DNA of 64,000 bases. Source: Streptomyces cinnabarinus. GTDB taxonomy: Bacteria; Actinomycetota; Actinomycetes; Streptomycetales; Streptomycetaceae. Position 1 is the first letter of the stretch. Each line of letters begins with the position of its first letter. Location: NCBI RefSeq assembly GCF_027270315.1, contig NZ_CP114413.1, forward strand, positions 6,200,001-6,264,000. The letters run 5' to 3'. The position numbers and the translations under genes are program-made. The notes beneath the pieces were generated by a model. It was given only the letters and a program-made list of their open reading frames with translations. It was not told where the DNA came from and did not search any database. This document shows positions 1 through 8,972 of the stretch, in pieces.

Positions 1-11
1 GCGCCGAAGCT

Positions 12-15
<4 letters not shown>
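1..15 (+). CDS. 3' end of upstream gene (stop codon only)
   Basis: The first fifteen bases read as four codons (Ala-Pro-Lys-Leu) and TGA. The stop overlaps the GTG start of the next gene as GTGA, the usual sign of translational coupling in Streptomyces operons. By context the missing gene is probably the partner ATPase of the same peptide ABC transporter. Too little is present to identify it from sequence. Confidence 0.4.
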
Positions 16-1277
<1,262 letters not shown>

Positions 1278-1293
1278 TAACCCAAGCTCGGCC

Positions 1294-1326
1294 GAGCCCC
1301 TGCCTTGCAATGCAAGGCAGGGGCTC
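1294..1326 (+). terminator. Terminator hairpin after the peptide ABC operon
   Basis: A perfect inverted repeat of about 14-16 bp (GAGCCCCTGCCTTG and its complement) surrounds a five-base loop CAATG. There is no U-run, as is common for Streptomyces terminators. The 3' arm also supplies the GGGG that may act as ribosome binding site for the next gene. Confidence 0.8.
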
Positions 1327-1330
1327 AGTC

Positions 1331-2005
1331 TTGCGTCAGAATGTACGGGTGCTCCAGCAACTGTTCACCCCGTCCGTCCAGCACACGCTCGACCTGATCG
1401 GCATCTTCGTCTTCGCGATCTCCGGTGCCCTGCTGGCCGTCCGCAAGAACTTCGACGTCTTCGGCATCGCCGTCCTCGCCGAGGTCACCGCACTGGGCGG
1501 CGGTCTCTTCCGCGACCTGGTCATCGGCGCCGTACCGCCCGCCGCCTTCACGGATCTGGGGTACTTCCTGACCCCCTCGCTCGCCGCCCTGCTGGTGATC
1601 TTCCTGCACCCGCATGTCGAGCGCATCCAGACCGGCGTGAACGTCTTCGACGCGGCGGGACTCGGCCTGTTCTGCGTCACCGGCACCACGAAGGCGTACG
1701 ACTACGGCCTCGGCCTCACCGCCTCCGCCGCCCTGGGTCTGGCCACCGCCGTCGGCGGCGGTGTGCTGCGCGATGTGCTCGCCAACGAGGTGCCCTCCCT
1801 GCTGCGCTGGGACCGCGACCTCTACGCGGTCCCGGCGATCGTCGGCGCCGCGATGGTCGCCATGTGCATCCGCTACGACGCCCTCACCCCCGTCACCAGC
1901 GGGATCGCGGCGGTCACGGCCTTTGTGCTGCGGCTGCTGGCGATGCGGTACCACTGGCGGGCGCCGCGGGCCTGGAACCGTCGCTCGACCGTGCGGGAGG
2001 AGTAG
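1331..2005 (+). CDS. Trimeric intracellular cation (TRIC) channel family protein
   Basis: A polytopic membrane protein of about 224 residues from the bacterial TRIC family (formerly UPF0126, YadS/YicG type). Members form trimeric cation-permeable channels; the ion used here cannot be read from sequence. Two homologous halves are visible, each with a glycine triplet followed by an acidic arginine motif (LGGGLFRD and VGGGVLRD), and there are about seven hydrophobic segments. The frame stays open upstream through the terminator hairpin, so the start must lie after it: TTG at 1331 (preceded by GGGG) or GTG at 1349. The last 92 bases overlap the convergent MFS gene. Confidence 0.85.
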   Translation: MRQNVRVLQQLFTPSVQHTLDLIGIFVFAISGALLAVRKNFDVFGIAVLAEVTALGGGLFRDLVIGAVPPAAFTDLGYFLTPSLAALLVIFLHPHVERIQTGVNVFDAAGLGLFCVTGTTKAYDYGLGLTASAALGLATAVGGGVLRDVLANEVPSLLRWDRDLYAVPAIVGAAMVAMCIRYDALTPVTSGIAAVTAFVLRLLAMRYHWRAPRAWNRRSTVREE

Positions 2006-3200
2006 CACCGCCGACCCGGTCCTTCTCGGCGGCCACCGCCGCCCCGGAGAGAAGGGTCGCGCCGGCGAGGCTGCCCCAGAGGGCGGCCGGGCCGTGGGGC
2101 GCGAGCGCGGTGATGGCCATCGGGGAGACGGCGAGGCCGAAGCCGGTGGAGAGTTCGAAGCGGGCGAGGGCGCGCCCCAGCACATGGGCCGGGACGAGGG
2201 CGGTGACGAGCGCGGTGGCGCTTCCGGCGTAGACGATCTCGCCGAGCGTGCAGATGACGGACACCGCGGCGACCGCCGGGGCACCCCAGCCGGGCCCGAG
2301 CGAGGCGGCGGCGAGGAAGCCCAGGTAGGACACGGTGAGCACGACCGCGGCGAGGGCCAGCACATTCCGCCGGGAGTAGCGGGAGAGCAGGACGGTGACC
2401 GGGACCTGGAGGCCGACCACCAGCACGGTGTTGGCGACGAAGATCGCCGCCGACCACACCGGGGAGGCGTCCAGCTGGGTCACCAGGATCAGCGGGAGCG
2501 CGATCTCGGGGACGTTCAGGCAGAAGACGTAGATCACGTTGGCGGCGAGCAGCGCGCGCATCCGGGGCGGTGGCCCCTCGCCGGGGGCGGGCGCCGAGGC
2601 CGGGTCCGCGGCCAGGCGGACCGACCAGGCCAGGGCCGCCGCGGTGAGATAGGCGAGCCCCGTGACGGCCGCCAGCGCCTGAAGTGCGGTGGTGCCACCT
2701 GCCAGGCACACGGTCGCGATGAGCGCGCCCACCCCCATTCCTCCGTTGCGCAGGGCGCGGCCCGCCGCGAGGGCGGTGTCGCGGTCCCGGCCGTGGGCGA
2801 CCGTGGCGACCAGCGCGGCGTGGGCGGCCGGCCAGGCCTGATTGCCGATGCCGAGCAGCAGCGTCGCCGCCCCGAACAGCCAGACGTGCCCCTGCGGGGT
2901 GGCCGGCAGCAGCGCCACGCCCGCCACCCGCACCAGCATCGACGCGGCCACGACGGTGCTGCGCGCGCCCCGGTCCAGCCAGCGCCCCACCGCGGGCATG
3001 CACACCAGGCCCGCCACGATGCCGACGGTCATGGCGACGCCGGTGGCCGGAGCGGACAGACGCAGCACCGTCACGCCGTAGAGCAGCAGGAACGGCCGCA
3101 GCAGGCCGGTGCCGAGCGCGTCCACGGCCAGCGCGACGGCATAGCGGGGGCCGCCGGAGGCCCGGACGAGGGCGCGGAGCCGGATGGTGGTGGTTGCCAT
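1914..3200 (-). CDS. MFS transporter
   Basis: A 428-residue major facilitator with about twelve hydrophobic segments and a basic loop after TM2 (GRWLDRG). It is probably an exporter, since it is divergent from an ArsR-type regulator and a palindrome lies between them. The substrate is unknown. I chose the ATG at 3200 (MATTTIRL), which leaves the palindrome outside the coding region; a GTG at 3236 would add 12 residues. The C-terminal tail is Ala/Pro/Ser-rich and its codons overlap the end of the TRIC gene on the other strand. Confidence 0.85.
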   Translation of the reverse strand: MATTTIRLRALVRASGGPRYAVALAVDALGTGLLRPFLLLYGVTVLRLSAPATGVAMTVGIVAGLVCMPAVGRWLDRGARSTVVAASMLVRVAGVALLPATPQGHVWLFGAATLLLGIGNQAWPAAHAALVATVAHGRDRDTALAAGRALRNGGMGVGALIATVCLAGGTTALQALAAVTGLAYLTAAALAWSVRLAADPASAPAPGEGPPPRMRALLAANVIYVFCLNVPEIALPLILVTQLDASPVWSAAIFVANTVLVVGLQVPVTVLLSRYSRRNVLALAAVVLTVSYLGFLAAASLGPGWGAPAVAAVSVICTLGEIVYAGSATALVTALVPAHVLGRALARFELSTGFGLAVSPMAITALAPHGPAALWGSLAGATLLSGAAVAAEKDRVGGATPPARSSDGSRPAAPASGTASPAAAAQRP

Positions 3201-3241
3201 GGCGACAACGGTGCGTACGGCCGCCCGGCGGACCACGTCGG

Positions 3242-3258
3242 TTGACGGAGACCGTCAA
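3242..3258. promoter_or_regulatory. Candidate ArsR-type operator
   Basis: A perfect 7-3-7 palindrome, TTGACGG-aga-CCGTCAA, lies in the 100-base divergent region between the MFS gene and the ArsR-type regulator. Its position suggests it is the regulator's binding site controlling both genes. No experimental support is visible in sequence. Confidence 0.55.
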
Positions 3259-3299
3259 TCGGCGGCGCCGCCGTCCGGCCGGACCGTGATGATGGGCGG

Positions 3300-4385
3300 G
3301 TGACCCTGAGGATCGACATCGGCGGACTGCCGTCCGAGCGCGTGCGGTTCGCCGCCTCCCCGCTGGCCGAGCTGACCGCGATGCTGCACGCGCTGGCCGA
3401 GCCCGGCCACCATCCGCACCTCGCCGACTGGGCCGGGAAGGTCTGGGCCGGGCTGCCGCCGGAGCTGGCCGAGCGGCTGCGCGAGGCGGAGTTCCTCTGG
3501 CGTTCCTCGCAGGCGGACTTCCTGATCCCGGCCCGCCCCCGGCCGACCCTCGCCGAGGAACTGGACGAGGTGGACCGGATCGACGACGAGACCTATGTGA
3601 CCGCCGCGCTCGTCACCACCTGCGGGAGCAAGCGCGTCCCCTTCGCCGCGCCGTCCCCGCTCACCGACGCGACCGCGCGCGAGCGCGCCCTGGACCTGGC
3701 CCAGGCCCGTGGCCCACGCCAGGAGGCCTTCGCGGAACGGCTGCTCGCGGACCCGGCCGCCGTACGGGCCCGGGTGCGCCGGACCCTCGAGCAGTGCGCC
3801 GAGGCGTTCTTCGACGCGGCCTGGGCGGGGGCCGCCGTCCAGCTCGCCACCGATCTGCGCCTGAAGAACGACCTGCTCAAGCGGCAGGGCATCGGGGCGG
3901 CCCTGGCCTCGGTGTCCGGCGCGGTCGCCCTGTCGCCGGACGGCAACTGCATCATCGTCGACAAGCTCCAGGACAAGGCGACCGCCGCCCAGGGCTCCGG
4001 GGTCACCTTCATCCCGAGCGTCTTCGGCCGCCCGCACCTGGTGGTGGTCCACGCGCCCGGGTGGCAGCCGGTGGTGCAGTACCCCGTGGCCGAGCCGGTC
4101 CCCGCGGAGCCGGTCTCGCTGGAGACGGTCACCCTGCGCCTCGAAGCCCTCGCCCATCCCGTACGGCTGCGACTCCTGCGCACCCTGGCCCGCGGCCCGC
4201 ACACCACCGGCGAGCTGGCCCACGCCTGGGAACTCTCGCCCCCGGAGGTCTCCCGCCACCTCGCGGTCCTGCGCCGGGCGGACCTGCTCACGGCCCGACG
4301 GCACGGGCGTTACGTCCGCTACACCCTGAACGTCCCCGACCTCACGGCGCTGGGTACGGACCTGCTGGCGGCGGTCCTGCGCTGA
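3300..4385 (+). CDS. ArsR-type transcriptional regulator with DUF5937-like N-terminal domain
   Basis: A 361-residue regulator. The first 250 or so residues resemble the actinobacterial DUF5937 domain and probably bind an effector. The C-terminus is an ArsR winged helix (about residues 280-361; EALAHPVRLRLLRTLARG, then ELSPPEVSRHLAVLRRADLL). No clear metal-binding Cys motif is present in the helix, so it is probably not a classical metal sensor. It starts at a GTG preceded by GGGCGG and is divergent from the MFS gene, which is its likely target together with itself. Confidence 0.85.
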   Translation: MTLRIDIGGLPSERVRFAASPLAELTAMLHALAEPGHHPHLADWAGKVWAGLPPELAERLREAEFLWRSSQADFLIPARPRPTLAEELDEVDRIDDETYVTAALVTTCGSKRVPFAAPSPLTDATARERALDLAQARGPRQEAFAERLLADPAAVRARVRRTLEQCAEAFFDAAWAGAAVQLATDLRLKNDLLKRQGIGAALASVSGAVALSPDGNCIIVDKLQDKATAAQGSGVTFIPSVFGRPHLVVVHAPGWQPVVQYPVAEPVPAEPVSLETVTLRLEALAHPVRLRLLRTLARGPHTTGELAHAWELSPPEVSRHLAVLRRADLLTARRHGRYVRYTLNVPDLTALGTDLLAAVLR

Positions 4386-4404
4386 GGGGGATTCGAAAAA
4401 GCTA

Positions 4405-4437
4405 CCGCTTAGTAGTTAGCTGTTGTACCGTTCACTC
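4405..4437 (+). promoter_or_regulatory. Candidate TetR-family operator upstream of thioesterase gene
   Basis: The stretch directly before the thioesterase ATG is AT-rich. Read on the minus strand it contains GTGAACGG, ACAAC and TAACTAC in the same order as the pseudo-palindrome at 6453-6480 beside the TetR gene, with one indel. This suggests that the TetR protein also binds here. The match is partial, so this is inference. Confidence 0.4.
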
Positions 4438-5289
4438 ATGCCAGAAGCAGCGTTCACGCAGGCCACCATCGGCGACAGCGAGTTCGACCGCGACACCGCG
4501 CTCACCCTGCGCGAGCCCGGGGTCTACGACATCGACCTCTCCGCCGGCTGGACCATCATCAGCGCCGTCAACGGCGGCTATCTGCTGGCGATCCTCGGCC
4601 GCGCGCTCGCCGATGCCCTGCCGCACGCCGACCCGTTCACGATCTCGGCGCACTACCTGACCGCGTCCCAGCCGGGACCGGCCGTGGTCCGCACCTCCGT
4701 GGTCCGCACCGGCCGCACCCTGTCCACCGGCCAGGCCTCGCTCCTCCAGTACGACGAGCAGGGCCGGGAGATCGAACGCATCCGGGTCCTCGCCTCCTAC
4801 GGCGACCTCGACTCCCTCCCCGACGACGTCCGTACGACCGCGCAGCCGCCCGCGATCCCGCCGATGGACCAGTGCTTCGGCCCCCAGGACAGCCCCGCCC
4901 CGGTCCCCGGCAGCTCGGCCATCACCGACCGCCTGATGATCAAGCTGGACCCCGCGACGCTGGGCTGGGCCCTCGGCGCCCCCTCCGGCAAGGGTGAGAT
5001 GCGGGCCTGGTTCGGCCTGGCCGACGGCCGCGACGCCGACCCCCTCTCCCTGCTCCTGGCGGTGGACGCGCTGCCCCCGACCGCCTTCGAACTCGGCATC
5101 AAGGGCTGGGTCCCCACGGTGGAACTGACGGCCCACATCCGCTGCCGCCCGGCCCCCGGCCCCCTTCGGGTGTCCATCACGACCCGCAACCTGGCGGGCG
5201 GCTTCCTGGAGGAGGACGCGGAGGTCTGGGACACGGAGGGCCGACTGGTGGCCCAGTCGCGGCAGTTGGCCCGGGTGCGTCTGGGCTGA
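4438..5289 (+). CDS. Acyl-CoA thioesterase, double hotdog fold
   Basis: A 283-residue protein of the TesB-like/4HBT_3 thioesterase superfamily, expected to hydrolyse an acyl-CoA thioester in the cytoplasm. Helix and strand patterns of the N-terminal hotdog domain are clear (INGGY-like motif AVNGGYLLAILGRAL, then SAHYLTASQPGPAVV). A second hotdog follows from about residue 155, ending in the LAQSRQLARV strand typical of the family. The ATG start lies 50 bases after the previous stop; a TTG 15 bases upstream is possible but sits inside the promoter. The gene has its own AT-rich promoter resembling the TetR operator near 6.45 kb. Confidence 0.85.
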   Translation: MPEAAFTQATIGDSEFDRDTALTLREPGVYDIDLSAGWTIISAVNGGYLLAILGRALADALPHADPFTISAHYLTASQPGPAVVRTSVVRTGRTLSTGQASLLQYDEQGREIERIRVLASYGDLDSLPDDVRTTAQPPAIPPMDQCFGPQDSPAPVPGSSAITDRLMIKLDPATLGWALGAPSGKGEMRAWFGLADGRDADPLSLLLAVDALPPTAFELGIKGWVPTVELTAHIRCRPAPGPLRVSITTRNLAGGFLEEDAEVWDTEGRLVAQSRQLARVRLG

Positions 5290-5400
5290 CGCTCCGGAGA
5301 CACTGACAGGACAGGGACAGGGTGGCCCCAAGGAAGCCCTAAGTGACGTTGGTTGAGTGTCTGGCTCAGGACTCACTCATCGTTCTTGGAGCTGTTTCTC

Positions 5401-5712
5401 ATGAAGCGTGCGCGTCTCGTCCCCGCGGTGGCCCTGCTGGTGCTCTCACCCCTGGCGTTGGTGGCCTGCGGCTCGGGCGACTCGTCGTCCTCCACCGACT
5501 CCGGCGACACGGGGCAGGGGAACTGCCGGCCGGCTTCGGGGATGCCGAGCGGGGCGCCGTCGGGCATGCCGTCCGGGGCGCCCTCGGGTGCTCCTTCGGG
5601 CGCGCCGAGCGGGGGCCCTTCGGGCATGCCGTCCGGGATGCCGAGCGGCGGTCCCGGCGGGGTGGGCGGCGGCTGCGGTGGCGGGCCGGGGCAGCAGGCT
5701 CAGCAGGGCTGA
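5401..5712 (+). CDS. Small lipoprotein with PSGx tetrapeptide repeats
   Basis: A 103-residue secreted lipoprotein. The signal peptide (MKRARLVPAVALLVL) ends in the lipobox LVAC with Cys23 as the lipidated residue. A Ser/Asp linker follows, then about ten tandem PSGM/PSGA/PSGG tetrapeptides and a glycine-rich tail with two Cys (GGGCGGG). No enzymatic domain is present; it is probably an extracytoplasmic flexible or structural protein. ATG start with GGAG about nine bases upstream. Function unknown. Confidence 0.75.
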   Translation: MKRARLVPAVALLVLSPLALVACGSGDSSSSTDSGDTGQGNCRPASGMPSGAPSGMPSGAPSGAPSGAPSGGPSGMPSGMPSGGPGGVGGGCGGGPGQQAQQG

Positions 5713-5757
5713 CGGGGGAGGCGCGCGGTACGTCCTCGCCGCTCGCTCAGTGCTCGC

Positions 5758-6387
5758 TCAGTCCAGCCAGTGGCGGCGGCCGATGCTGATCAGCCGCATC
5801 CGGCGGGTGGCGTCCTCGACCACCCGCTGCCGTTCGTCCCCGGCGTCCTTGTCCAGGGTGTCCAGGAAGAGGGAGGCGATCATCAGCATCTGGTCGACGT
5901 AGAGGTTGGCCAGCATCAGCAGGTCCTGGTCGCTCCAGCCCCCGGACAGCGGGTCCTTGGCGAGCTCGTGCTTCACCTCCTCGCCGAAGCGGGCGAGTTG
6001 GTCCTGGATGGCCGCGCGCACCGACTGGACGCCGCCGTGCCGCTCGCGGGCGATGAAGCGGACGTGGGCCGGGTGCCTGGCGACATGGCCGGCGATCAAC
6101 TCGATGGCGCGGGCTATGCGTTCATCGGGGTCGCCGTCGGCGGAGACGGTGGTCCGGATCATCGGGTGCAGGCTGCCCAGCGCCTCCTCGACCAGCGCGA
6201 CGCCGAGATCCGCGGTGGAGCGGAAGTGCCGGTAGAAGGCGGTGGGGGCGACGCCGACGGCACGGGTGACCTCGCGCAGACCCAGACTGCTCAGGCTCTG
6301 CTCCTCCAGCAGCCCCAACGCGGCGTCCAGGAGCGCCTGTCGGGTCTTCTGCTTCTGGGCCTGCCGGATGCCGAGGGTGTGACTCAT
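5758..6387 (-). CDS. TetR family transcriptional regulator
   Basis: A 209-residue TetR repressor. The helix-turn-helix occupies about residues 10-60 (KTRQALLDAALGLLEEQS, then REVTRAVGVAPTAFYRHF), followed by an all-helical ligand domain of unknown specificity. It resembles the lipid-related TetR regulators (FabR/FadR type) in its HTH, but this is only a loose resemblance. It is divergent from two small membrane proteins, with a repeated operator-like sequence in the intergenic region. A similar sequence precedes the thioesterase gene upstream. Confidence 0.88.
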   Translation of the reverse strand: MSHTLGIRQAQKQKTRQALLDAALGLLEEQSLSSLGLREVTRAVGVAPTAFYRHFRSTADLGVALVEEALGSLHPMIRTTVSADGDPDERIARAIELIAGHVARHPAHVRFIARERHGGVQSVRAAIQDQLARFGEEVKHELAKDPLSGGWSDQDLLMLANLYVDQMLMIASLFLDTLDKDAGDERQRVVEDATRRMRLISIGRRHWLD

Positions 6388-6393
6388 GCCATG

Positions 6394-6406
6394 CAGTTAA
6401 CAACTG
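6394..6406. promoter_or_regulatory. Operator-like palindrome at TetR start
   Basis: CAGTT-aac-AACTG lies just upstream of the TetR start codon. Thirteen bases here (AGTTAACAACTGT) recur with one change at 6452-6464, suggesting two binding sites for autoregulation. Confidence 0.45.
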
Positions 6407-6452
6407 TTCTCTGGAATTGAAAAGCCTTCGGGCGCGCTAGACTCAGTAGTCA

Positions 6453-6480
6453 GTGAACAACTGTAACTACAACCGTTCAC
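6453..6480. promoter_or_regulatory. Candidate TetR operator, 28-bp pseudo-palindrome
   Basis: GTGAAC at one end and GTTCAC at the other frame an imperfect palindrome that contains the repeated AACAACTGT motif. It sits in the promoter region between the TetR gene and the small membrane protein genes. Confidence 0.5.
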
Positions 6481-6521
6481 CGAAACGTCACGAGACGCAT
6501 CTCGGAGGGGGATCCCATCCC

Positions 6522-6674
6522 ATGCTGTTCCTCGTTGCCGCGCTCCTGCTGCTGGGCGTCGTCATGGGCACCGTGGCCCACGCACCGCTCGGCTTCACCG
6601 TCGTAGCCGCCGTAGTCATCGCCGCCTGGCTGGGCGTCTTCGCGCTCCGCGAGCGCCACGCCCGCCGCCACTGA
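6522..6674 (+). CDS. Small hydrophobic membrane protein
   Basis: A 50-residue protein that is nearly all membrane-spanning: two hydrophobic stretches (MLFLVAALLLLGVVMG and GFTVVAAVVIAAWLGVF) and a short basic tail ending RERHARRH. The ATG has a GGAGGGG ribosome binding site 11 bases upstream. The frame is open further upstream, but there it would run through the operator. Probably co-transcribed with the next gene under TetR control. Function unknown. Confidence 0.6.
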   Translation: MLFLVAALLLLGVVMGTVAHAPLGFTVVAAVVIAAWLGVFALRERHARRH

Positions 6675-6697
6675 CCCGCACAGGGAGTTGACCCACC

Positions 6698-6964
6698 ATG
6701 CAACTCACAGCCCCGACGACCGGCCGCCCGCTCACCCGTGACGCCGACGGCATGGCCGTCGCGTCCTTCATCCTCGGCCTGGTAGGGCTTCTGGTCCTCA
6801 ACGTCTTCCTCGGCCCGATCGCCATGGCCCTGGCCGCCGTGTCCCTCTGGCGCGGAACCACCCGCCGCGGCCGCGCGTATCTGGGCCTGGGCCTGGGCGT
6901 GGCCGACCTGTTGGTCCTGCTCACGTTCATGCAGATGGACAACACGGTGTCCTGGAGCTTCTGA
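6698..6964 (+). CDS. DUF4190-type small membrane protein
   Basis: An 88-residue protein with two transmembrane segments separated by a short glycine/arginine loop (SLWRGTTRRGRAYLGL), the arrangement of DUF4190 proteins common in actinobacteria. ATG start with GGGAGT about ten bases upstream; 23 bases after the preceding small gene, so probably the same transcript. Function unknown. Confidence 0.7.
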   Translation: MQLTAPTTGRPLTRDADGMAVASFILGLVGLLVLNVFLGPIAMALAAVSLWRGTTRRGRAYLGLGLGVADLLVLLTFMQMDNTVSWSF

Positions 6965-7046
6965 ACCCGAGCCGGCCACAGCCCACGCTCAACGGCCGAC
7001 GACCCATGCCTACGGCCACCGGGCAGGCCCGTAGAATCAGCTCACC

Positions 7047-8210
7047 ATGGCTTACCTCGACCACGCCGCGACCACCCCGATGCTTCCCGAGGCGGTCGAG
7101 GCACTCGCCGCGCACCTGAGCGTCACCGGCAACGCCTCCTCTCTGCACGCATCCGGCCGCAGAGCCCGCCGTACCGTCGAGGAATCCCGCGAGACCCTCG
7201 CGGAAGCGCTCGGCGCCCGCCCCAGCGAGGTCGTGCTCACCTCGGGCGGCACCGAGGCCGACAACCTCGCGGTCAAGGGCCTGTACTGGTCCCGCCGCGA
7301 CGCCGACCCGGCCCGCACCCGGGTGCTGGCCTCCCCCGTCGAGCACCACGCCGTCCTCGACGCGGTGCACTGGCTCGGCGAACACGAGGGCGCCACCGTC
7401 GAGTACCTCCCGGTCGACGCGTACGGCCGGGTCCACCCCGAGGCCCTGCGCGAGGCCATCGCCCGCAACCCCGACGACGTGGCCCTGGCCACCGTCATGT
7501 GGGCCAACAACGAGATCGGCACGATCATGCCGGTCCGTGAACTCGCCGACGCCGCCGCCGAGTTCGGTGTCCCGCTGCATGCCGACGCCGTCCAGGCCTT
7601 CGGCCAGCTCGACGTCGACTTCGCCGCCTCCGGGCTCGCCGCGATGACCGTCTCCGGACACAAGATCGGCGGCCCCTACGGCATCGGCGCCCTGCTCCTC
7701 GGCCGCGACCAGAGCCCCGTCCCCGTGCTGCACGGCGGCGGCCAGGAGCGCCAGGTCCGCTCCGGCACCCTCGACGTCCCCGCCGTCGCCTCCTTCGCCG
7801 TCGCCGGCCGGCTCGCCGCCGAGCAGCGCGAGTGGTTCGCCCGGGAGATCGGCGCCCTGCGCGACGATCTGATCGCGGCGGTCCGCGCCGCCGTCCCGGA
7901 CGCGATCCTCGGCGGCGACCCGGTGGACCGCCTTCCGGCCAACGCCCACTTCATGTTCCCCGGCTGCGAGGGCGACTCCCTGCTGCTCCTGCTGGACGCC
8001 CAGGGCATCGAATGCTCCACCGGCTCCGCCTGCACCGCCGGTGTCGCCCAGCCCAGCCACGTCCTGCTCGCCACCGGAACCGACCCGGACCTCGCCCGCG
8101 GCACCCTCCGCTTCTCCCTCGGCCACACCTCCACGGAGGCCGACGTCGAGGCGGTCGCCAAGGCGATCGGACCGGCGGTGGAGCGGGCACGGGCCGCGGG
8201 TCTCAGCTAG
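7047..8210 (+). CDS. Cysteine desulfurase (IscS/NifS family)
   Basis: A PLP enzyme of 387 residues that takes sulfur from L-cysteine as a protein persulfide. The PLP lysine is Lys206 in SGHKIGGPYG and the catalytic cysteine is Cys323 in CSTGSACTAG. An aspartate and histidine for PLP binding (HADAVQAFGQ) are in place. It is followed 760 bases later by mnmA on the same strand, with an opposing amidase gene between them. Context points to supplying sulfur for tRNA 2-thiouridine; a role in Fe-S assembly is also possible, although no IscU-like gene is nearby. Confidence 0.92.
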   Translation: MAYLDHAATTPMLPEAVEALAAHLSVTGNASSLHASGRRARRTVEESRETLAEALGARPSEVVLTSGGTEADNLAVKGLYWSRRDADPARTRVLASPVEHHAVLDAVHWLGEHEGATVEYLPVDAYGRVHPEALREAIARNPDDVALATVMWANNEIGTIMPVRELADAAAEFGVPLHADAVQAFGQLDVDFAASGLAAMTVSGHKIGGPYGIGALLLGRDQSPVPVLHGGGQERQVRSGTLDVPAVASFAVAGRLAAEQREWFAREIGALRDDLIAAVRAAVPDAILGGDPVDRLPANAHFMFPGCEGDSLLLLLDAQGIECSTGSACTAGVAQPSHVLLATGTDPDLARGTLRFSLGHTSTEADVEAVAKAIGPAVERARAAGLS

Positions 8211-8228
8211 CCGAGGGGCTGGGCGGGC

Positions 8229-8912
8229 TCACGCCGGCGTCGTACGCGCCTGCCGCACCAGCTTCATGTACCGCTTCCAGTCCCAGTGTTCGCCCGGATC
8301 GGTGTGGTCCGTGCCCGGCACCTCCACATGGCCGATGATGTGCTCACGGTCGACGGGGATGTCGTAACGCGCGCATATCCGGGCCGTGAGGCGGGCCGAA
8401 GCGGCGTACATCTCGTCCGTGAAGCCCTCGGGCCGGTCCACGAACCCCTCGTGCTCGATGCCGACACTGCGTTCGTTGAAGTCGCGGTTGCCCGCGTGAT
8501 ACGCCACGTCCAGCTCACGGATCATCTGCGTGACATGGCCGTCCTTGCGGACGATGTAGTGCGCCGCGGCGCCGTGCTCCGGGTCCTGGAACACCTTCAC
8601 GGCGCTGTCGAAACTGCCCTGGGTGACATGGATGACCACCATGTCGACGCCGTAGTCGTCCGGCCGGTCCGCGCGCCGCCAGTTCGCGTCCGAGGCCGCC
8701 ACCCAGCGAGCGCCCGCGAAGTCGACCTCGCCCTCCTTGCGCGGCTTCTCCACCCCGGGCATCCGCCACCACAGCCGCCCCAGTTCGTCGCGCGCCAGCA
8801 CCGCGGTGCCCAGCGCGGCCGCCGCGCCGCCGATCAGCAGCGCCCGCCGCCCGATGCGCCGGTCCGCGTCCGTGCCGCCGCTCTTGCCCTTGGATGCCTT
8901 CCTCGCCCCCAT
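8229..8912 (-). CDS. N-acetylmuramoyl-L-alanine amidase (PGRP/amidase_2 type), Tat or membrane anchored
   Basis: A 227-residue cell-wall hydrolase. An N-terminal twin-arginine segment (RRIGRRALLIGGAAAALG) suggests Tat export or a membrane anchor. The amidase_2 zinc ligands are visible: VVIHVTQG near residue 85, YHAGNRDFNERSVGIEHEG in the middle and HVEVPGTDHTDPG near the end. It should cleave the bond between MurNAc and L-Ala in peptidoglycan. I start at ATG 8912 because the frame stays open far upstream only as the antisense of mnmA. It stands alone on the minus strand between two sulfur-transfer genes. Confidence 0.87.
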   Translation of the reverse strand: MGARKASKGKSGGTDADRRIGRRALLIGGAAAALGTAVLARDELGRLWWRMPGVEKPRKEGEVDFAGARWVAASDANWRRADRPDDYGVDMVVIHVTQGSFDSAVKVFQDPEHGAAAHYIVRKDGHVTQMIRELDVAYHAGNRDFNERSVGIEHEGFVDRPEGFTDEMYAASARLTARICARYDIPVDREHIIGHVEVPGTDHTDPGEHWDWKRYMKLVRQARTTPA

Positions 8913-8972
8913 GTGATCGTCAACGGATACCCGGCGGCTCCGGTTCCCGCGGACCCGTACTCTTGAAGAGTT

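Noticed and set aside
5520..5660. Direct repeats that could be taken for a CRISPR array
   Set aside because: The repeats are 12 bases, in frame, contiguous and encode PSGx units; there are no spacers.
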